NCBI RefSeq assembly: GCF_003946245.1
Contig: NZ_RHNN01000022.1
Location: 1-64,000, forward strand
DNA: 64,000 bases
Origin: Levilactobacillus cerevisiae
GTDB lineage: Bacteria > Bacillota > Bacilli > Lactobacillales > Lactobacillaceae
Reading direction: 5' to 3'
Shown here in pieces: positions 16,719 to 27,000 of this stretch. The translations under genes were made by a program, and so were the position numbers. Below the pieces are notes generated by a model. The model searched no databases. It worked only from the letters and a program-made list of their open reading frames with translations, and was not told the DNA's origin. Position 1 is the stretch's first letter; the number at the start of each line of letters is the position of its first letter.

Positions 16719-18443
16719 CTAAGCTCGAGAATGCCACCACCAAATAATCATGCCGAGCCAACCAATTGCAGTAACCCACAGGAGTAACCGTGAAATTAAT
16801 CGGGGCTGATAATGAAAGGTAAACGTATTTTGACCAGTACGGCTCTGAACCGTTGCTAGTCTGAGGGTTTGCTTGGGATTGTTGCGATACTGAAAGGCGT
16901 GCCCGTTCAGCACAGCTTGTGTGTTACGGTACATGGCGACCGGCAACGTTAATGATTGTGCCTTCGTCCCCGTCCACCGAAGCGTTGTGCTGTGCCGCCC
17001 AATGGTTTGGTGTAGGTGCGGACCGCCACGGTGGTAAAGCACATGGTCCAGTTCCTCGTACGCCGCAAAAACATTATCAGTCGGTTTGTAGTTTGGCTGA
17101 AGCGGTAAATAGTCTGGCGTTGATTTTGTCGCGAGCGTTAATGGCTTAGCGAGATTGGAACTGTTAAAGGCTGTCCGCAGGTTTTCGAGTTCCTTGGTGG
17201 CATACTTCTGCGCCGGATAGATAGCTCGGGGGACCGCAAAGATTTGTTGTGTATGTTGGGTGGTCGAGTACCCGTTGACCCCTATCAAAAGTACCCCCAG
17301 TCCGGCAATTCCCAGTCGCAGGAGGTTATTCCAACCGCGACCCAAGATCGTCGTTGATAGCAACTGACCGTCAGCGACCAACAACAGTACCGTCCCCACC
17401 GCCATGAAACGTGAGGGAAACTGAATGAAACTGATGACTGGCAGCAAGCGAAAAATGGTGTCCCAGGGCAACAGTACCGACGAAAGTACATAGAAACCGG
17501 TACCGAGACTAGCCGTCACCTTGGTCGAAAAGCTTAATTTTCGCCAGCCAATCAAGAGAATAACCAGACTGGCTACCAGCACCACCAGAATCAGGTAGCG
17601 CGAGCGGTGTAGGACCAACACGTTAAAGGCATTTTCACCTGGATATTTGACCTGACCGACACCTAAGATCCGGTTGCCCATAAAAATCTCTACCAGCCCA
17701 GCAATCACGTTGGCACACAGGACCAGGTACAACAGAATAGCCTGCCCTATTTTCAAGAGAAAGTCGCGGCGATTCGGTAACCGGCGAACCGCAATGATTG
17801 CGTAGAGCAACAACATCAGCGCAATCTGGGCAGCCGAAATCAAATGCGTCTGTGTCAACAGCGCCATCACGACCGCCGTCTGCCAAATGTTAATTGGGTG
17901 CTCACGATTTTCAAGCATTCGGACGCCGACCATCACCCCTAGAGGCATCAGTGCAGCACCCCAGCTCATGAAGGATTGGCGGATATTCCACATAATAATT
18001 TGATAGGTAAACGGGTAAAGAATGGCAATCGCCTGCGCTGTCAGGTTGGTCACCCGGCACCGTCGCAACGCAACGTACATGCACTCGGCAGCGACCACGC
18101 TGAGAATGACGCGGGAGAGGACTTGATACTTCACGTAACTTCCCGCTAGCAGGAGCAAAACACCATTCAGTCCCGCAGCAAACGGACCATAGATTGAATT
18201 GACCATCCGGCCCATCCCCTGGTACTCATAGGGTGCAACAAAATAATGAAAATTCAAATGTTTTAGCTGCATGGCGATGTCATAGAAGCGGTTAAAGTGA
18301 AAGAGTCCATCGACACCCAGAATGGCTGATTGACTGGTCAGTTGTGGTAGAGCGGCCAGAAATGATAACGCAATCACAATTAAAATAAAGATGTGGTGCC
18401 ACAACCAGGTTCGGACCGGATGTTGGGCTGGTAAAACTGACAT
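16719..18443 (-). CDS. Large polytopic membrane protein, YfhO/GT-C-like
   Basis: The ATG at 18443 has AAGGAGG six bases upstream. 574 residues with about 12 hydrophobic segments over the first 410, then a 160-residue exported loop and a final membrane helix near the C-terminus. The first outside loop has GVDGLFHFNRFYD, like the acidic loop of GT-C-fold glycosyltransferases. The family (annotated loosely as YfhO-like or PTPS-related membrane proteins) probably transfers sugars from lipid carriers to wall polymers. It ends the secreted-protein cluster, so it could modify the surface. Function is inferred only. Confidence 0.6.
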   Translation of the reverse strand: MSVLPAQHPVRTWLWHHIFILIVIALSFLAALPQLTSQSAILGVDGLFHFNRFYDIAMQLKHLNFHYFVAPYEYQGMGRMVNSIYGPFAAGLNGVLLLLAGSYVKYQVLSRVILSVVAAECMYVALRRCRVTNLTAQAIAILYPFTYQIIMWNIRQSFMSWGAALMPLGVMVGVRMLENREHPINIWQTAVVMALLTQTHLISAAQIALMLLLYAIIAVRRLPNRRDFLLKIGQAILLYLVLCANVIAGLVEIFMGNRILGVGQVKYPGENAFNVLVLHRSRYLILVVLVASLVILLIGWRKLSFSTKVTASLGTGFYVLSSVLLPWDTIFRLLPVISFIQFPSRFMAVGTVLLLVADGQLLSTTILGRGWNNLLRLGIAGLGVLLIGVNGYSTTQHTQQIFAVPRAIYPAQKYATKELENLRTAFNSSNLAKPLTLATKSTPDYLPLQPNYKPTDNVFAAYEELDHVLYHRGGPHLHQTIGRHSTTLRWTGTKAQSLTLPVAMYRNTQAVLNGHAFQYRNNPKQTLRLATVQSRTGQNTFTFHYQPRLISRLLLWVTAIGWLGMIIWWWHSRA

Positions 18444-18472
18444 AGAAATCCTCCTTGTTGAGCGGCTAGCGG

Positions 18473-18506
18473 CAAAGAAAAAGAGGGCCTTCACCCTCTT
18501 CTTTGC
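18473..18506 (-). terminator. Terminator between secreted-protein gene and membrane protein gene
   Basis: Minus-strand hairpin AAGAGGG, short loop, CCCTCTT, followed by TTTCTTTG, 14 bases after the stop of the upstream gene. It separates the 574-residue membrane protein from the secreted array. Confidence 0.65.
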
Positions 18507-18519
18507 GTCTTCTTTCCAA

Positions 18520-19098
18520 CTAATCTGGTAATTTATAATTCAGCTTATCGCTAAACGAGACCTTACCACTACGCAGAACGACCGCATTACCGGAAGGAAT
18601 ATCCGTCAGATTATCATTCATCGTATTCCACCACCAAGTAAAGTTAGCTAATGCATGGTGATACCGTTTCCCCTTTAAATTACCGTAGTAATCAACATTC
18701 ATGAAAATGCCCTCCGTCACATCTCCAACTTCACCAATTTTGGGAGCAGTCTGAACACTAGCGTACTTATGCCCTAGGATCTTCGGTATCGTCTTCTTGT
18801 AGGTTACCTTGCCGTGCTGATTCTTCCGTACAAGGTAGGCACGGGTACCGCCTTGAGGGGTCAGTTTCGTGTAGAACTTGGTCGTAGTCCGATACCGCTT
18901 ATGAAAGGCCTTCCCTGTCTTCAATTGATAAACAATTGCGGTGACTTTACCTTTCTTCTTAGTAACCGTCACCGTGGCACGCGTCGTTTTATCCTTGTAC
19001 GTATGCGTGCTGGCCGAAGCCGTGGTTACGACCAAGAAGAATCCTGCCATAACGGCCAAACTGGTCAGCAATAGTTTCCTTGTCATCCGTTTCATCAT
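18520..19098 (-). CDS. Secreted protein of unknown function
   Basis: 192 residues with a signal peptide (MMKRMTRKLLLTSLAVMAGF, cleavage after ASA-S near residue 30). The rest is rich in Lys, Thr and Tyr with beta-type alternation (TRATVTVTKKKGKVTAIVY), pI likely high. It lacks the PKxxRGxW motif of its neighbours. Last in a run of same-strand genes with spacings of 3-7 bases to the gene before it. No family is recognised; a cell-surface-associated basic protein is the plain description. Confidence 0.7.
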   Translation of the reverse strand: MMKRMTRKLLLTSLAVMAGFFLVVTTASASTHTYKDKTTRATVTVTKKKGKVTAIVYQLKTGKAFHKRYRTTTKFYTKLTPQGGTRAYLVRKNQHGKVTYKKTIPKILGHKYASVQTAPKIGEVGDVTEGIFMNVDYYGNLKGKRYHHALANFTWWWNTMNDNLTDIPSGNAVVLRSGKVSFSDKLNYKLPD

Positions 19099-19105
19099 TT
19101 CGACC

Positions 19106-19987
19106 TCACCCTTCGTTAGATTCGACCGTATACTTTAATTTCTGCCCGTCGAATCGCGTAACACCTTTACTCGTAATCGTATAAGTATGCTTTTTACCTT
19201 TTAACTTGTACGAATAGGTTAACCACTTACCTTTGACATTATTCTTGATCGTTGTTGGCACGTTACCATACTTATTATCGTAAATCGTATAGTGCTGCGT
19301 CCGGCCGTTCTTGATATGCTTCACGACGCTGTGTTCTCCTTTTTTTTGAGACGAATAAGCCAGCTCTAATTCATCATTTGTATATCGAGAGGCCTCAACC
19401 CCCGTGTATGAATAATTTCCATCTGATTCTCTCTCATACGAACGCAAAACAAAATCAGCGCTAGTCACAAAGGAAAAAGAATGTCCCGCATTTTCCGCCT
19501 GAAATTTGATTGGCTGTCCTAAAATCTCATTTATCCACATAGCCTTGGGCAAATCACTGTCGCCAAAGTTCGCTGAGTAAGTGTAGAACATGGCAGAAGC
19601 GTACGCAACGCTACCAGGTTGCTGTCCAAAAGCAGACGTACGCATCCATCCGACTAATTTATGCGTCCCCTCATGATTAGCCCGGTATGAGTATTTATAA
19701 ACGCGATAATACTTACGACCGTTAATCTTAGCTTCAGCCAACGGCCAATAATTAGCCGTCACCTTGGAACCATTCACCCGTCGCAATAGCTTTCCTTTGC
19801 TAGAATAAACACCGGCAAGATTAGGTTTACCCGTATCTTCGCGGTAGTTCAGTAAATCAATTGGGTAGGGATGCTGCCACTTGTGTATGTAATGAACTGC
19901 AGCGTTTGCCGTCGTTGGTGTTTGAATTAGGCTACCACCTCCAACTAAACCCATTAAGCACAAAGCTAATGGCCAAAATTTTTTCAC
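19106..19987 (-). CDS. Secreted protein of unknown function
   Basis: GTG at 19987 is chosen because TAGGAG lies nine bases before it but directly abuts an upstream ATG. About 293 residues. Signal peptide of KFWPLALCLMGLVGG type, cleaved near ANA-A. The next 100 residues (LLNYREDTGKPNLAGVYSSKGK, followed by KINGRKYYRVYK) resemble the SH3-like or SLAP-type repeats of lactobacillar surface proteins, then a long basic beta-rich part. It overlaps the organisation of the array: three bases separate it from the gene before it. No enzymatic motif seen. Confidence 0.7.
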   Translation of the reverse strand: MKKFWPLALCLMGLVGGGSLIQTPTTANAAVHYIHKWQHPYPIDLLNYREDTGKPNLAGVYSSKGKLLRRVNGSKVTANYWPLAEAKINGRKYYRVYKYSYRANHEGTHKLVGWMRTSAFGQQPGSVAYASAMFYTYSANFGDSDLPKAMWINEILGQPIKFQAENAGHSFSFVTSADFVLRSYERESDGNYSYTGVEASRYTNDELELAYSSQKKGEHSVVKHIKNGRTQHYTIYDNKYGNVPTTIKNNVKGKWLTYSYKLKGKKHTYTITSKGVTRFDGQKLKYTVESNEG

Positions 19988-19999
19988 GATATCCATCTC

Positions 20000-20569
20000 C
20001 TAAAGTTTTTCCTGATTACTATAAGCCGAGCCTGGTGACTTAATCACTAGTGAATACTGGTAAGAATACCAACGTTGGTACGGTGCAGATGCATTGTGCG
20101 AGAATTGTTCCATGACTCGGTAAGTCCTGCCTCGCAGCTTGTGGTGCGTTGGTCGACCGATAAAGACGGTGTTAATAATCATTCGCTTATAATGGTAGTT
20201 CTGAACCGGAAATTTAATATACTTGGCCTTGCCCTTTGTTAACTCGTAGAATCCTTGTTCTACTTTGTAGACATGCAAGCGTTGACTCTTCTTACCATGA
20301 TTAAAACTGTACGTCCGCTTCTTCGTTCTGAGCCGACCATCTTGCCCAGGAACATCTCCCTTAGGCCCTGATGACGTATAGACATGGTACTTGGTGACGT
20401 GCACCTTGATGTAATACTGTCGATAGTTTTTTTCGTTTGAATTGTCATACCACGTTCCCCGAATGGACTTAGGATTGTAGTGATAGACCTTTGCCGACAC
20501 CGTTTGTGGGAACAGATAGAACCCACCCACTATTGCAACAACTAGTGCGAACCATTTTAACCGCTTCAT
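20000..20569 (-). CDS. Secreted RGxW-motif protein
   Basis: ATG at 20569 follows AGGAGG. 189 residues: signal peptide (KRLKWFALVVAIVGGFYLF, cleavage near VSA-K), then NPKSIRGTWYD near residue 35 and a basic, Tyr-rich beta-type body. It shares the signal peptide plus [x]PKxxRGxW layout with at least six neighbours. The GxW near the mature N-terminus recalls the first strand of lipocalin-like barrels, but that is only a structural guess. Confidence 0.75.
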   Translation of the reverse strand: MKRLKWFALVVAIVGGFYLFPQTVSAKVYHYNPKSIRGTWYDNSNEKNYRQYYIKVHVTKYHVYTSSGPKGDVPGQDGRLRTKKRTYSFNHGKKSQRLHVYKVEQGFYELTKGKAKYIKFPVQNYHYKRMIINTVFIGRPTHHKLRGRTYRVMEQFSHNASAPYQRWYSYQYSLVIKSPGSAYSNQEKL

Positions 20570-20642
20570 GAAGTTGCCTCCTGATTTTTTAAACCGAGTA
20601 CTAATAAAAATCACTCCGAGCTTTGTCTAACCTGCGTAACCG

Positions 20643-21008
20643 CTAATACCGTTTGAGAATCATGCCTTGATACTTAATTCTATTCTTGGAAATATAAGTA
20701 AATGAGTTTGTCGTCCAGTGCCCAGCTAGCGCATAGGAATAGATGTGGATCCGATACTTATGGTGCCCAAGTGCTTTAACTCGTGGCTTGCCATACGCAA
20801 AGATCCAGCCAGTCGCGCCTATCACTGCTGAATCATAACCATTATTTTTGACACGTATACGAACCTGTTTATTTCGCCAGTGACCCCAAAATTTCTTCGG
20901 CATTCCTGAATGATAACTAGAAGCCTGAGCAGTCATTGGCGTTAACGCCGTCGTTGATAACGTCAGGGCTGCTAACAACGCAGCCGTCCATTTTAATCCA
21001 GAGCGCAT
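20643..21008 (-). CDS. Secreted RGxW-motif protein
   Basis: 121 residues, signal peptide cleaved near AQA-S at residue 30, then GMPKKFWGHWRNK, in which the Arg of RGxW is replaced by Trp. The body is basic with repeated Tyr/His. TAGGAGG lies eight bases before the ATG. Member of the tandem family on this strand. Confidence 0.75.
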   Translation of the reverse strand: MRSGLKWTAALLAALTLSTTALTPMTAQASSYHSGMPKKFWGHWRNKQVRIRVKNNGYDSAVIGATGWIFAYGKPRVKALGHHKYRIHIYSYALAGHWTTNSFTYISKNRIKYQGMILKRY

Positions 21009-21066
21009 TAGAAAAACCTCCTACGATTTCATTTAATCTACGGACAAAATCCCCAGTTGCTTAACG

Positions 21067-21432
21067 TTACCGATGCCAAATCGTCAAAGGATCATTCGCA
21101 TCCCCTCGCATACCGTGATACATCTTGTGCCCTTTAATCCAGTACGGCGTCTGCTCGAATAGATCAAGTCGGTTAACGGTATATTTCTGGCCGCTCTTAA
21201 GCACCTTTTTGAAAGAAATGTGCGTGGTATAGTGCGTCCCCTTGGGCGCCCAATAGATGTGATACTTCGTAATTTTGGTTTTATACCGACCCCGAATCCA
21301 AACGTGCCGCAACGCTTTAGGCATCCCGTTGACCGTAGTATCCGCATTGGCCGTGGTGGGTGTTGTGTTAATCAGTAATACGGCAACACCTAACATTAGT
21401 AATGTAGTTAGTAACCATTTAATTTCTTTCAT
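21067..21432 (-). CDS. Secreted RGxW-motif protein
   Basis: The ATG at 21432 has AAAGGGAG seven bases upstream; a more upstream in-frame ATG is less likely. About 121 residues. Signal peptide (WLLTTLLMLGVAVLL, cleavage near ANA-D), then GMPKALRHVWIRGR, a shifted form of the family motif, followed by a basic beta-rich body. Confidence 0.75.
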   Translation of the reverse strand: MKEIKWLLTTLLMLGVAVLLINTTPTTANADTTVNGMPKALRHVWIRGRYKTKITKYHIYWAPKGTHYTTHISFKKVLKSGQKYTVNRLDLFEQTPYWIKGHKMYHGMRGDANDPLTIWHR

Positions 21433-21541
21433 TGTCGTGCTCCCTTTCATTTACCAGTATCCTAGCTGTTCCGTCAGCTTTGCGCGCTCGATGTTCCGTT
21501 GCGACAGAACTCCAGTGTCTATCCCTCGATTTCCCGTACGG

Positions 21542-22015
21542 CTAATAGTGATAGTAGTAGCTAGACGAGACTTTTTTACCTGGTGCGACTGGTGAGACTG
21601 GCTCGCAGCGTAATGCTGTTTTACCATTCCGCTTGACCCGCTGCCAACTTGGCCACATATCTGAATAGCTCTGACCCACAACATAGGTCTGATGCTTACC
21701 AAACTTTGTGATTGATAAGTCGCTATACCAAAGACTTTTCTCTTTAACTCGTTTGGCCACCTTAAACGTCTTACCCGATAGACTAAACCAGTTCTTTTTA
21801 CCAGCTACCTGGCTCTTAAACTCCCATTTAGTAAAATTAACCTTATCGTAACCCCTCTTCTTTTTATCATAATGCCGCCAATGCCCTCGCAAAGTCTTCG
21901 GAACGACCGTGTAATGCTTCGTCACTGCTTGTGCTGTCACCGGATTGGCATTAATTAGCGTTAGTCCACCAACCATAGTCAGCATTAAAGTCAATGTTAT
22001 CCAAAACTTTCTCAT
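21542..22015 (-). CDS. Secreted RGxW-motif protein
   Basis: 157 residues. Signal peptide ending near AQA-V at residue 30, then VPKTLRGHWRHYDKK. The body holds many Lys, Tyr and Trp and ends in SSSYYYHY. AGGAGG precedes the ATG. Tandem family member. Confidence 0.75.
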   Translation of the reverse strand: MRKFWITLTLMLTMVGGLTLINANPVTAQAVTKHYTVVPKTLRGHWRHYDKKKRGYDKVNFTKWEFKSQVAGKKNWFSLSGKTFKVAKRVKEKSLWYSDLSITKFGKHQTYVVGQSYSDMWPSWQRVKRNGKTALRCEPVSPVAPGKKVSSSYYYHY

Positions 22016-22128
22016 CAGATCAAATCCTCCTTATCACCGCAATAGGTTCACCATCTTTGCGGCTTTATCATTCACACAAATAAGTTGGGGACAACTCGAC
22101 TGTCATCCACCAACTCTTTGTGTCTTAC

Positions 22129-22644
22129 TTAACGCAAACCTTTAATGGCAACCTTCTTGATGTACACGTGTGCCCGGTCCTGATGCATGGCCGCGGCAAA
22201 CGGTGCCGTTTTACCCATCGGACCCGCCACACCAACCATCCCGGTGTACAGTGCCGCGTACCGGTGCCCCTTGAGGGTGTAGGTACCCCGCTTGTAGCTC
22301 TTCCACATATTACTGTTGGTCCAGCTGACCGTGTACCAGCCATGACCATTGTTAGTCAGGTTCACGGCATGCTTCGTCGTCGAGCTCTTAACCAGCTTGT
22401 AAGTTGACGTTCCTTGAGACTTCCCGTAATGCCAAGTGATCTGTTTCATCGCTCGCTTGGTAAAGGTCGTCTTGTAGCGATAGTGCTCGGTATCCCGGTA
22501 ATACCAGGTGCCACGCATCTTCTTGGGAAATGTCGTCGCGGTTTTAGCAGCCGCAGCCGTCGTTGAAACGTGGGTCTGCATCGCCACCACGCCGAAGCTT
22601 AGAGCGGCTAAAATGAGTCCACTCTTAATCACTAAACGGTTCAT
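22129..22644 (-). CDS. Secreted RGxW-motif protein
   Basis: 171 residues. Signal peptide with an Ala-rich end (TTAAAAK), then FPKKMRGTWYYRDTE near residue 40. Basic beta-rich body with HGWYTVSW. Eleven bases separate it from the preceding gene, so the two are probably cotranscribed. Confidence 0.78.
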   Translation of the reverse strand: MNRLVIKSGLILAALSFGVVAMQTHVSTTAAAAKTATTFPKKMRGTWYYRDTEHYRYKTTFTKRAMKQITWHYGKSQGTSTYKLVKSSTTKHAVNLTNNGHGWYTVSWTNSNMWKSYKRGTYTLKGHRYAALYTGMVGVAGPMGKTAPFAAAMHQDRAHVYIKKVAIKGLR

Positions 22645-22655
22645 GTGCTTGCCCC

Positions 22656-23102
22656 CTACTTAACGCGCTGATAGCGTAGGCCGGAAAGACTGCTATTACC
22701 TTTAATACTTAACAGGCCCTTCTTCAGAACAAAGTACATTTTAACGTTCCTTTTGTCTTCGAATACCCGCCCCTTGACGATGGTACTAATGTTCTTAAAA
22801 TGAGTTAAGACCGTGTAATGGCCCTTAGACGTCTTCTTATATCGCGGAGACAAGTAGGTATCATTGCTGTCCATCTGCTTGATAATAAATTTATTATTCG
22901 TCGCCTTGAAATGCTTCACTAAGCCAACGCTCTCGTTGGACAGCTTCCAGTGATCCTTCTTGGGAACAACCCACTTTCCCCGAACGGCTTTGGGCATCCC
23001 CTGATGGTATGTTGCAGCTTGCGCACTGGTCTGCGGTTGCGTGACAGCACCCAAGGTCAGTCCCAGTATGACGGCTACTGTTGTAGCAAATACTTTCCTC
23101 AT
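22656..23102 (-). CDS. Secreted RGxW-motif protein
   Basis: 148 residues. Signal peptide cleaved near AQA-A, then GMPKAVRGKWVVPKK at residue 35. Basic body ending LRYQRVK. AGGAGA lies before the ATG; 19 bases separate it from the gene upstream. Confidence 0.78.
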   Translation of the reverse strand: MRKVFATTVAVILGLTLGAVTQPQTSAQAATYHQGMPKAVRGKWVVPKKDHWKLSNESVGLVKHFKATNNKFIIKQMDSNDTYLSPRYKKTSKGHYTVLTHFKNISTIVKGRVFEDKRNVKMYFVLKKGLLSIKGNSSLSGLRYQRVK

Positions 23103-23121
23103 GGCAATTATCTCCTAACGT

Positions 23122-23988
23122 TTACCGAACTGAGGCTTTGACCGTCTTGGTAATCGAAGCATATTTACTACCATTCATCCCACCAGCATTGACCTTCAAC
23201 GTCTTAGCTTTAGGAGCATACACCTTCAGCTTAAACTTGTGTTGTCCATTAATTTTCACGATTTTTTTGCCACGATATGTCGTGATTTGGGCACGATTAA
23301 AGTTCTTTGTCTTAGCTAGGGCAGCATTCGTTAATCGGTTATTCGTGACCTTACCGAAGATGATGACATATTTACCAGACTTCTTAGCATCAATGCCATA
23401 GACCTTATTTGCCTTTGCGACCGGTTGAACCTTAGTAACCGTCCTACCATAATCACTAACTGCTGTGGCAAGGCCATCTGCGAGTTGAATTGCAGCTGCA
23501 GCTCGATCATCCATATTGGATGTTTTTGATTTTGCTTGATAGTTATCTAATGAATCCTGAGCACTACTACTTAATCGACTTCTGAACTGCTTGTAGATAC
23601 TCGTTAAGCCATTGTAGTCAGCTTCAAAATCTGCCGGCAGAAAGTTGCCGTCATCGTCTTCCTCGTTAGAAAGACTATAGTGATAACTGCCAATGGCCTC
23701 AGCAAATGACGTAGCGTAATCATTACCTGTATAGGCTCCCAAAGGGTCAGACTTATATTGACTAACAGTATCCAAGTCAACCTGATCCTGCATGTTCGAT
23801 GACCCATTAAGGGCGGCCTTACGTATAACTTCAACATCACTCAAGAACTGACTACGACTAACCGTCTTCGCCTGAGCCACAACGGTTTGCGTCAACGGTA
23901 CATTGCCATTAGTTAAGAGATCTGCACCACCAAATAAGGCCAATGCAGTTACTGAGGTTAAAGCTGTTCTTACGATAAATTTATTCAT
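23122..23988 (-). CDS. Secreted surface-associated protein of unknown function
   Basis: ATG at 23988 follows GGAGG at eight bases; the upstream in-frame ATG lacks one. 288 residues. Signal peptide cleaved near AQA-K (residue 40), an acidic helical middle (residues 45-180) and a C-terminal part with YGIDAKKSGKYVIIFGKV and a final beta-rich segment like a small immunoglobulin-type domain. It precedes the RGxW genes and follows the large surface protein. No known family assigned. Confidence 0.65.
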   Translation of the reverse strand: MNKFIVRTALTSVTALALFGGADLLTNGNVPLTQTVVAQAKTVSRSQFLSDVEVIRKAALNGSSNMQDQVDLDTVSQYKSDPLGAYTGNDYATSFAEAIGSYHYSLSNEEDDDGNFLPADFEADYNGLTSIYKQFRSRLSSSAQDSLDNYQAKSKTSNMDDRAAAAIQLADGLATAVSDYGRTVTKVQPVAKANKVYGIDAKKSGKYVIIFGKVTNNRLTNAALAKTKNFNRAQITTYRGKKIVKINGQHKFKLKVYAPKAKTLKVNAGGMNGSKYASITKTVKASVR

Positions 23989-24024
23989 GTCTATTTCCTC
24001 CAAAGTTTATGTCTAAAGTGAACA

Positions 24025-27000
24025 CTAGTTACGCCGCCGAAAAGCTGCCCGGAACCAAGCAAACGCCGCTGCTGCAACAATGATGAGACCACCGATGATA
24101 AACAGTTGGTGATGGTAATCACCACGTTTAGCCGTCTGCCGACTCGTCTGTGGAGCTGCTGTCTGCTTGGTATTCCCGTTGGTCTGAGTTGTCTGCTTAG
24201 CCTTAGAGCGCTTTGCATCAGCCGTCTTAGATGCGTCCACCTTCTTCGTAGACTTGGCTGGTTGCTTCTCAGACGATTGCTTGGTTGAACCCGGTCTAGT
24301 TGCCGCCTCAGCAACCGTCTCTCCCGTCGCTTGGCTGATAGCCTTTGTAACGGCTGGAATAATAACAGTCAGTGCTTTGCCATCTGTCACATTCGGGACA
24401 AAGCCCATTACTGAGGTGCCCCGGTAAGCCTTTGAGTGGGACGTTTCTAACGTAAAGTCTCTTGCCGTCTGTTGCTTAGTGGCCAATTGTTTAATTGACG
24501 TTGCTTGTTTCCGCGCCAATTTTTTCTTGGCCAAACGATTCCGCTTGGTCGTGGTCTTGGCGGTAGTTGGACTCTTTTTAGTCGCTGCCTTCCGCTTGGT
24601 TATCTGCTTCGTACTTGGCAACGTCTCTGGTGTTCCCACGTCGCCAGCAGGTACTGGTTCTGTCGTAGCCGTTGTCGTGGGACTAGTCGGACTCACCGGT
24701 GTCGTGGTCCCGGTTCCAGGGTTATTGCCCGCAATCAATTTGTCCAAAACTTGTTGCCGCACCGTGTCAATATTCTTCGTTGCCTGTATCTCAGCCTGCT
24801 GAGCAATTGTCAGCTTACCATTGGCTACTTCCAGGTCTGCCTTAGCCGCTTTCAAATTCTGATTGGCCTGATCCAAGTTCTGCTGGGAAGCGTCAGCCTT
24901 TGACTGTGCGACAGTTAAATCTTCAGCGGCCGATTTCGCCTGGTCTGTCGCCTGATTCAAGGCCGCCTGAGCTGCTGTTAAGACGTCTTTTGCTTTATCA
25001 AGAACCGCCTGTTGCGCCGTCACCTTTTGAGCTAGCTGGTCTTGCGCGGATTGTGCAGTCGATGCCGTAGCATTAGTCGCTTGGCTCTTCTTCTGCGCCG
25101 CGTCCAATTGACTTTCAGCGTCCGTAACGGCGCCCGCTGCATCCGTGTAGGTAGCTAGTTTGGTCTGCAAACTAGTCAACTGATCATTGTCGCTTACGAC
25201 GGTTGCTTGCTGGGTGGCCAACGTCGTGTTCAGGTCGCCGAGTGTCTGGTTAGCGGCAGTCAGCGTGGTTTGGGCGGTCGTGACAGCCGTGTTGGCAGTT
25301 GTCGCTGCCGCCGTTGCCGTGGCTACCAAACCGGATTTGGCTGTCGCATCGCCCTTTTTGCTTACCAATTCTGTCTGCAAACTCGTTAATTTATCGGTTG
25401 CTGTGGTTAACAAAGCCTGCTGCTCAGTAACGGCTTGCTTTGCTGAGGCGACCGTATCAGTGGTCGTCGTAACTTTACCCTCAGCCGAACTCACTTGGGC
25501 GTTAGCGTCTGTCACTGCCTGGTCAGCTGTCTGCTGGTCAGACTGTGTCTGGGTTAAGTCTGCCTGTGCAGCCGTCACAGACGCTGTCGCTGTCGTCAAC
25601 GCTGCCTGTTGGCTACTCAAAGCTGTTTTTAAATCATTAACCTTTTGCTGAGCTGCAGTGGCGTCAACCACTGGATTGGCAATGATGGTTGCTGCTGACT
25701 TGTCAAAGGTAACAGCACCGCCAGTGGGCATGTATGCCTGACTATCAATTGCCAACTCGAAATGAAGTTGACCAAGAGTATCAATCGAAATGCCAAAGTA
25801 TTGGTTCGTATATGCATTTTTGGAATCGGCCCCTGCTAGGGTAATCAAATGGCCTTGTCCAGATAGACTATCGTTAAATACCATGTCTTTGATACAGTTG
25901 TAAATACTAGCCTTCACATCATCTAAACTGGTTGCCCCAGAAAGATAGCCTGCACTCCCAGCGCTCTCATAATAATTACCACCGTCATTGAGTCCGTATT
26001 GCTTTGCAGCGGCTTTAATCGCGGAATCATCATGGGCCTTACTGGCAATGTTCCAATTGTCAGCGTCGTACCCCGCCGCAATATCCTTAGCAAAGCTCAT
26101 CATCGTCGTGTTGATTGTTACTTGTGGTTGCCCCAACTGTGTTCGAATCTGATTAATCAGGGTTGCCGTGTATTTAGCTAGATCTTGATACTGAGCATCA
26201 GTCAATGATGCCGAACTCGTGTATGGAATTGCTTTATCTACCGCGCTCGACTGATACTTATTGCCCTCAGCTGCCGGTTCCATAGTCGCTGCAATGGCGT
26301 CCAAAGCGGTGGTCCTCGCCGCTTTGGCATCCGTGTAAGCCTTCAGCTTGTCGGGCGCGGCACTACTAAGCTGATCATCCGGTATATAGTTTTGGCCATA
26401 GGTATCATTGAGCTTAGCCATCTGCTTAAGCTGATCTGCCGTCAAACCTGCTGGTACCGTAATCGTATTGACCACTGGCACACCAACTTGAGCAGCATCC
26501 AAGTCTTTCTGAGCGGTATCAACCGCAGTCTGCGCTGTCTGTTGGGTCCCTTTAACAGTCGTGACAGCTTGTTCAGCGGTCGTGACGGCATCCGATTTAG
26601 CCGCAGCGTCTTTCACTGCAGCGGCAGCCGCCTGGTGTGCGGTTGCTAAGTCAGTTGCCGCTTGCTTGGACGCAGCTTCGGCATCCGTGACCGCTTGTTG
26701 GGCTGTCTTTAAGTCTGTGGTTGTACCGCCAACGCTAGCCTGTTGATTGCTAACGGCCTGCTGAGCCGCGTCAACTGCTTTATTGGCGTCCTCAAGTGTC
26801 TGCTGGGCTGCGGTGACGGCAGCAGCCTTATCCTTTGCTGTTTGCTGAGCGGTAGCTAAATCACTAGTTGCCGAATCAACTTTTCCGGATTGGTCTTGGA
26901 TTTGGTTCTGCATATCCGTAACTGCCGCTTTGTCTTGGTCCAGTTGCGTCCCTTGTGTCGCAATATCTTGCTTAACCTTGTCGATATTCTCTTGGGTCGC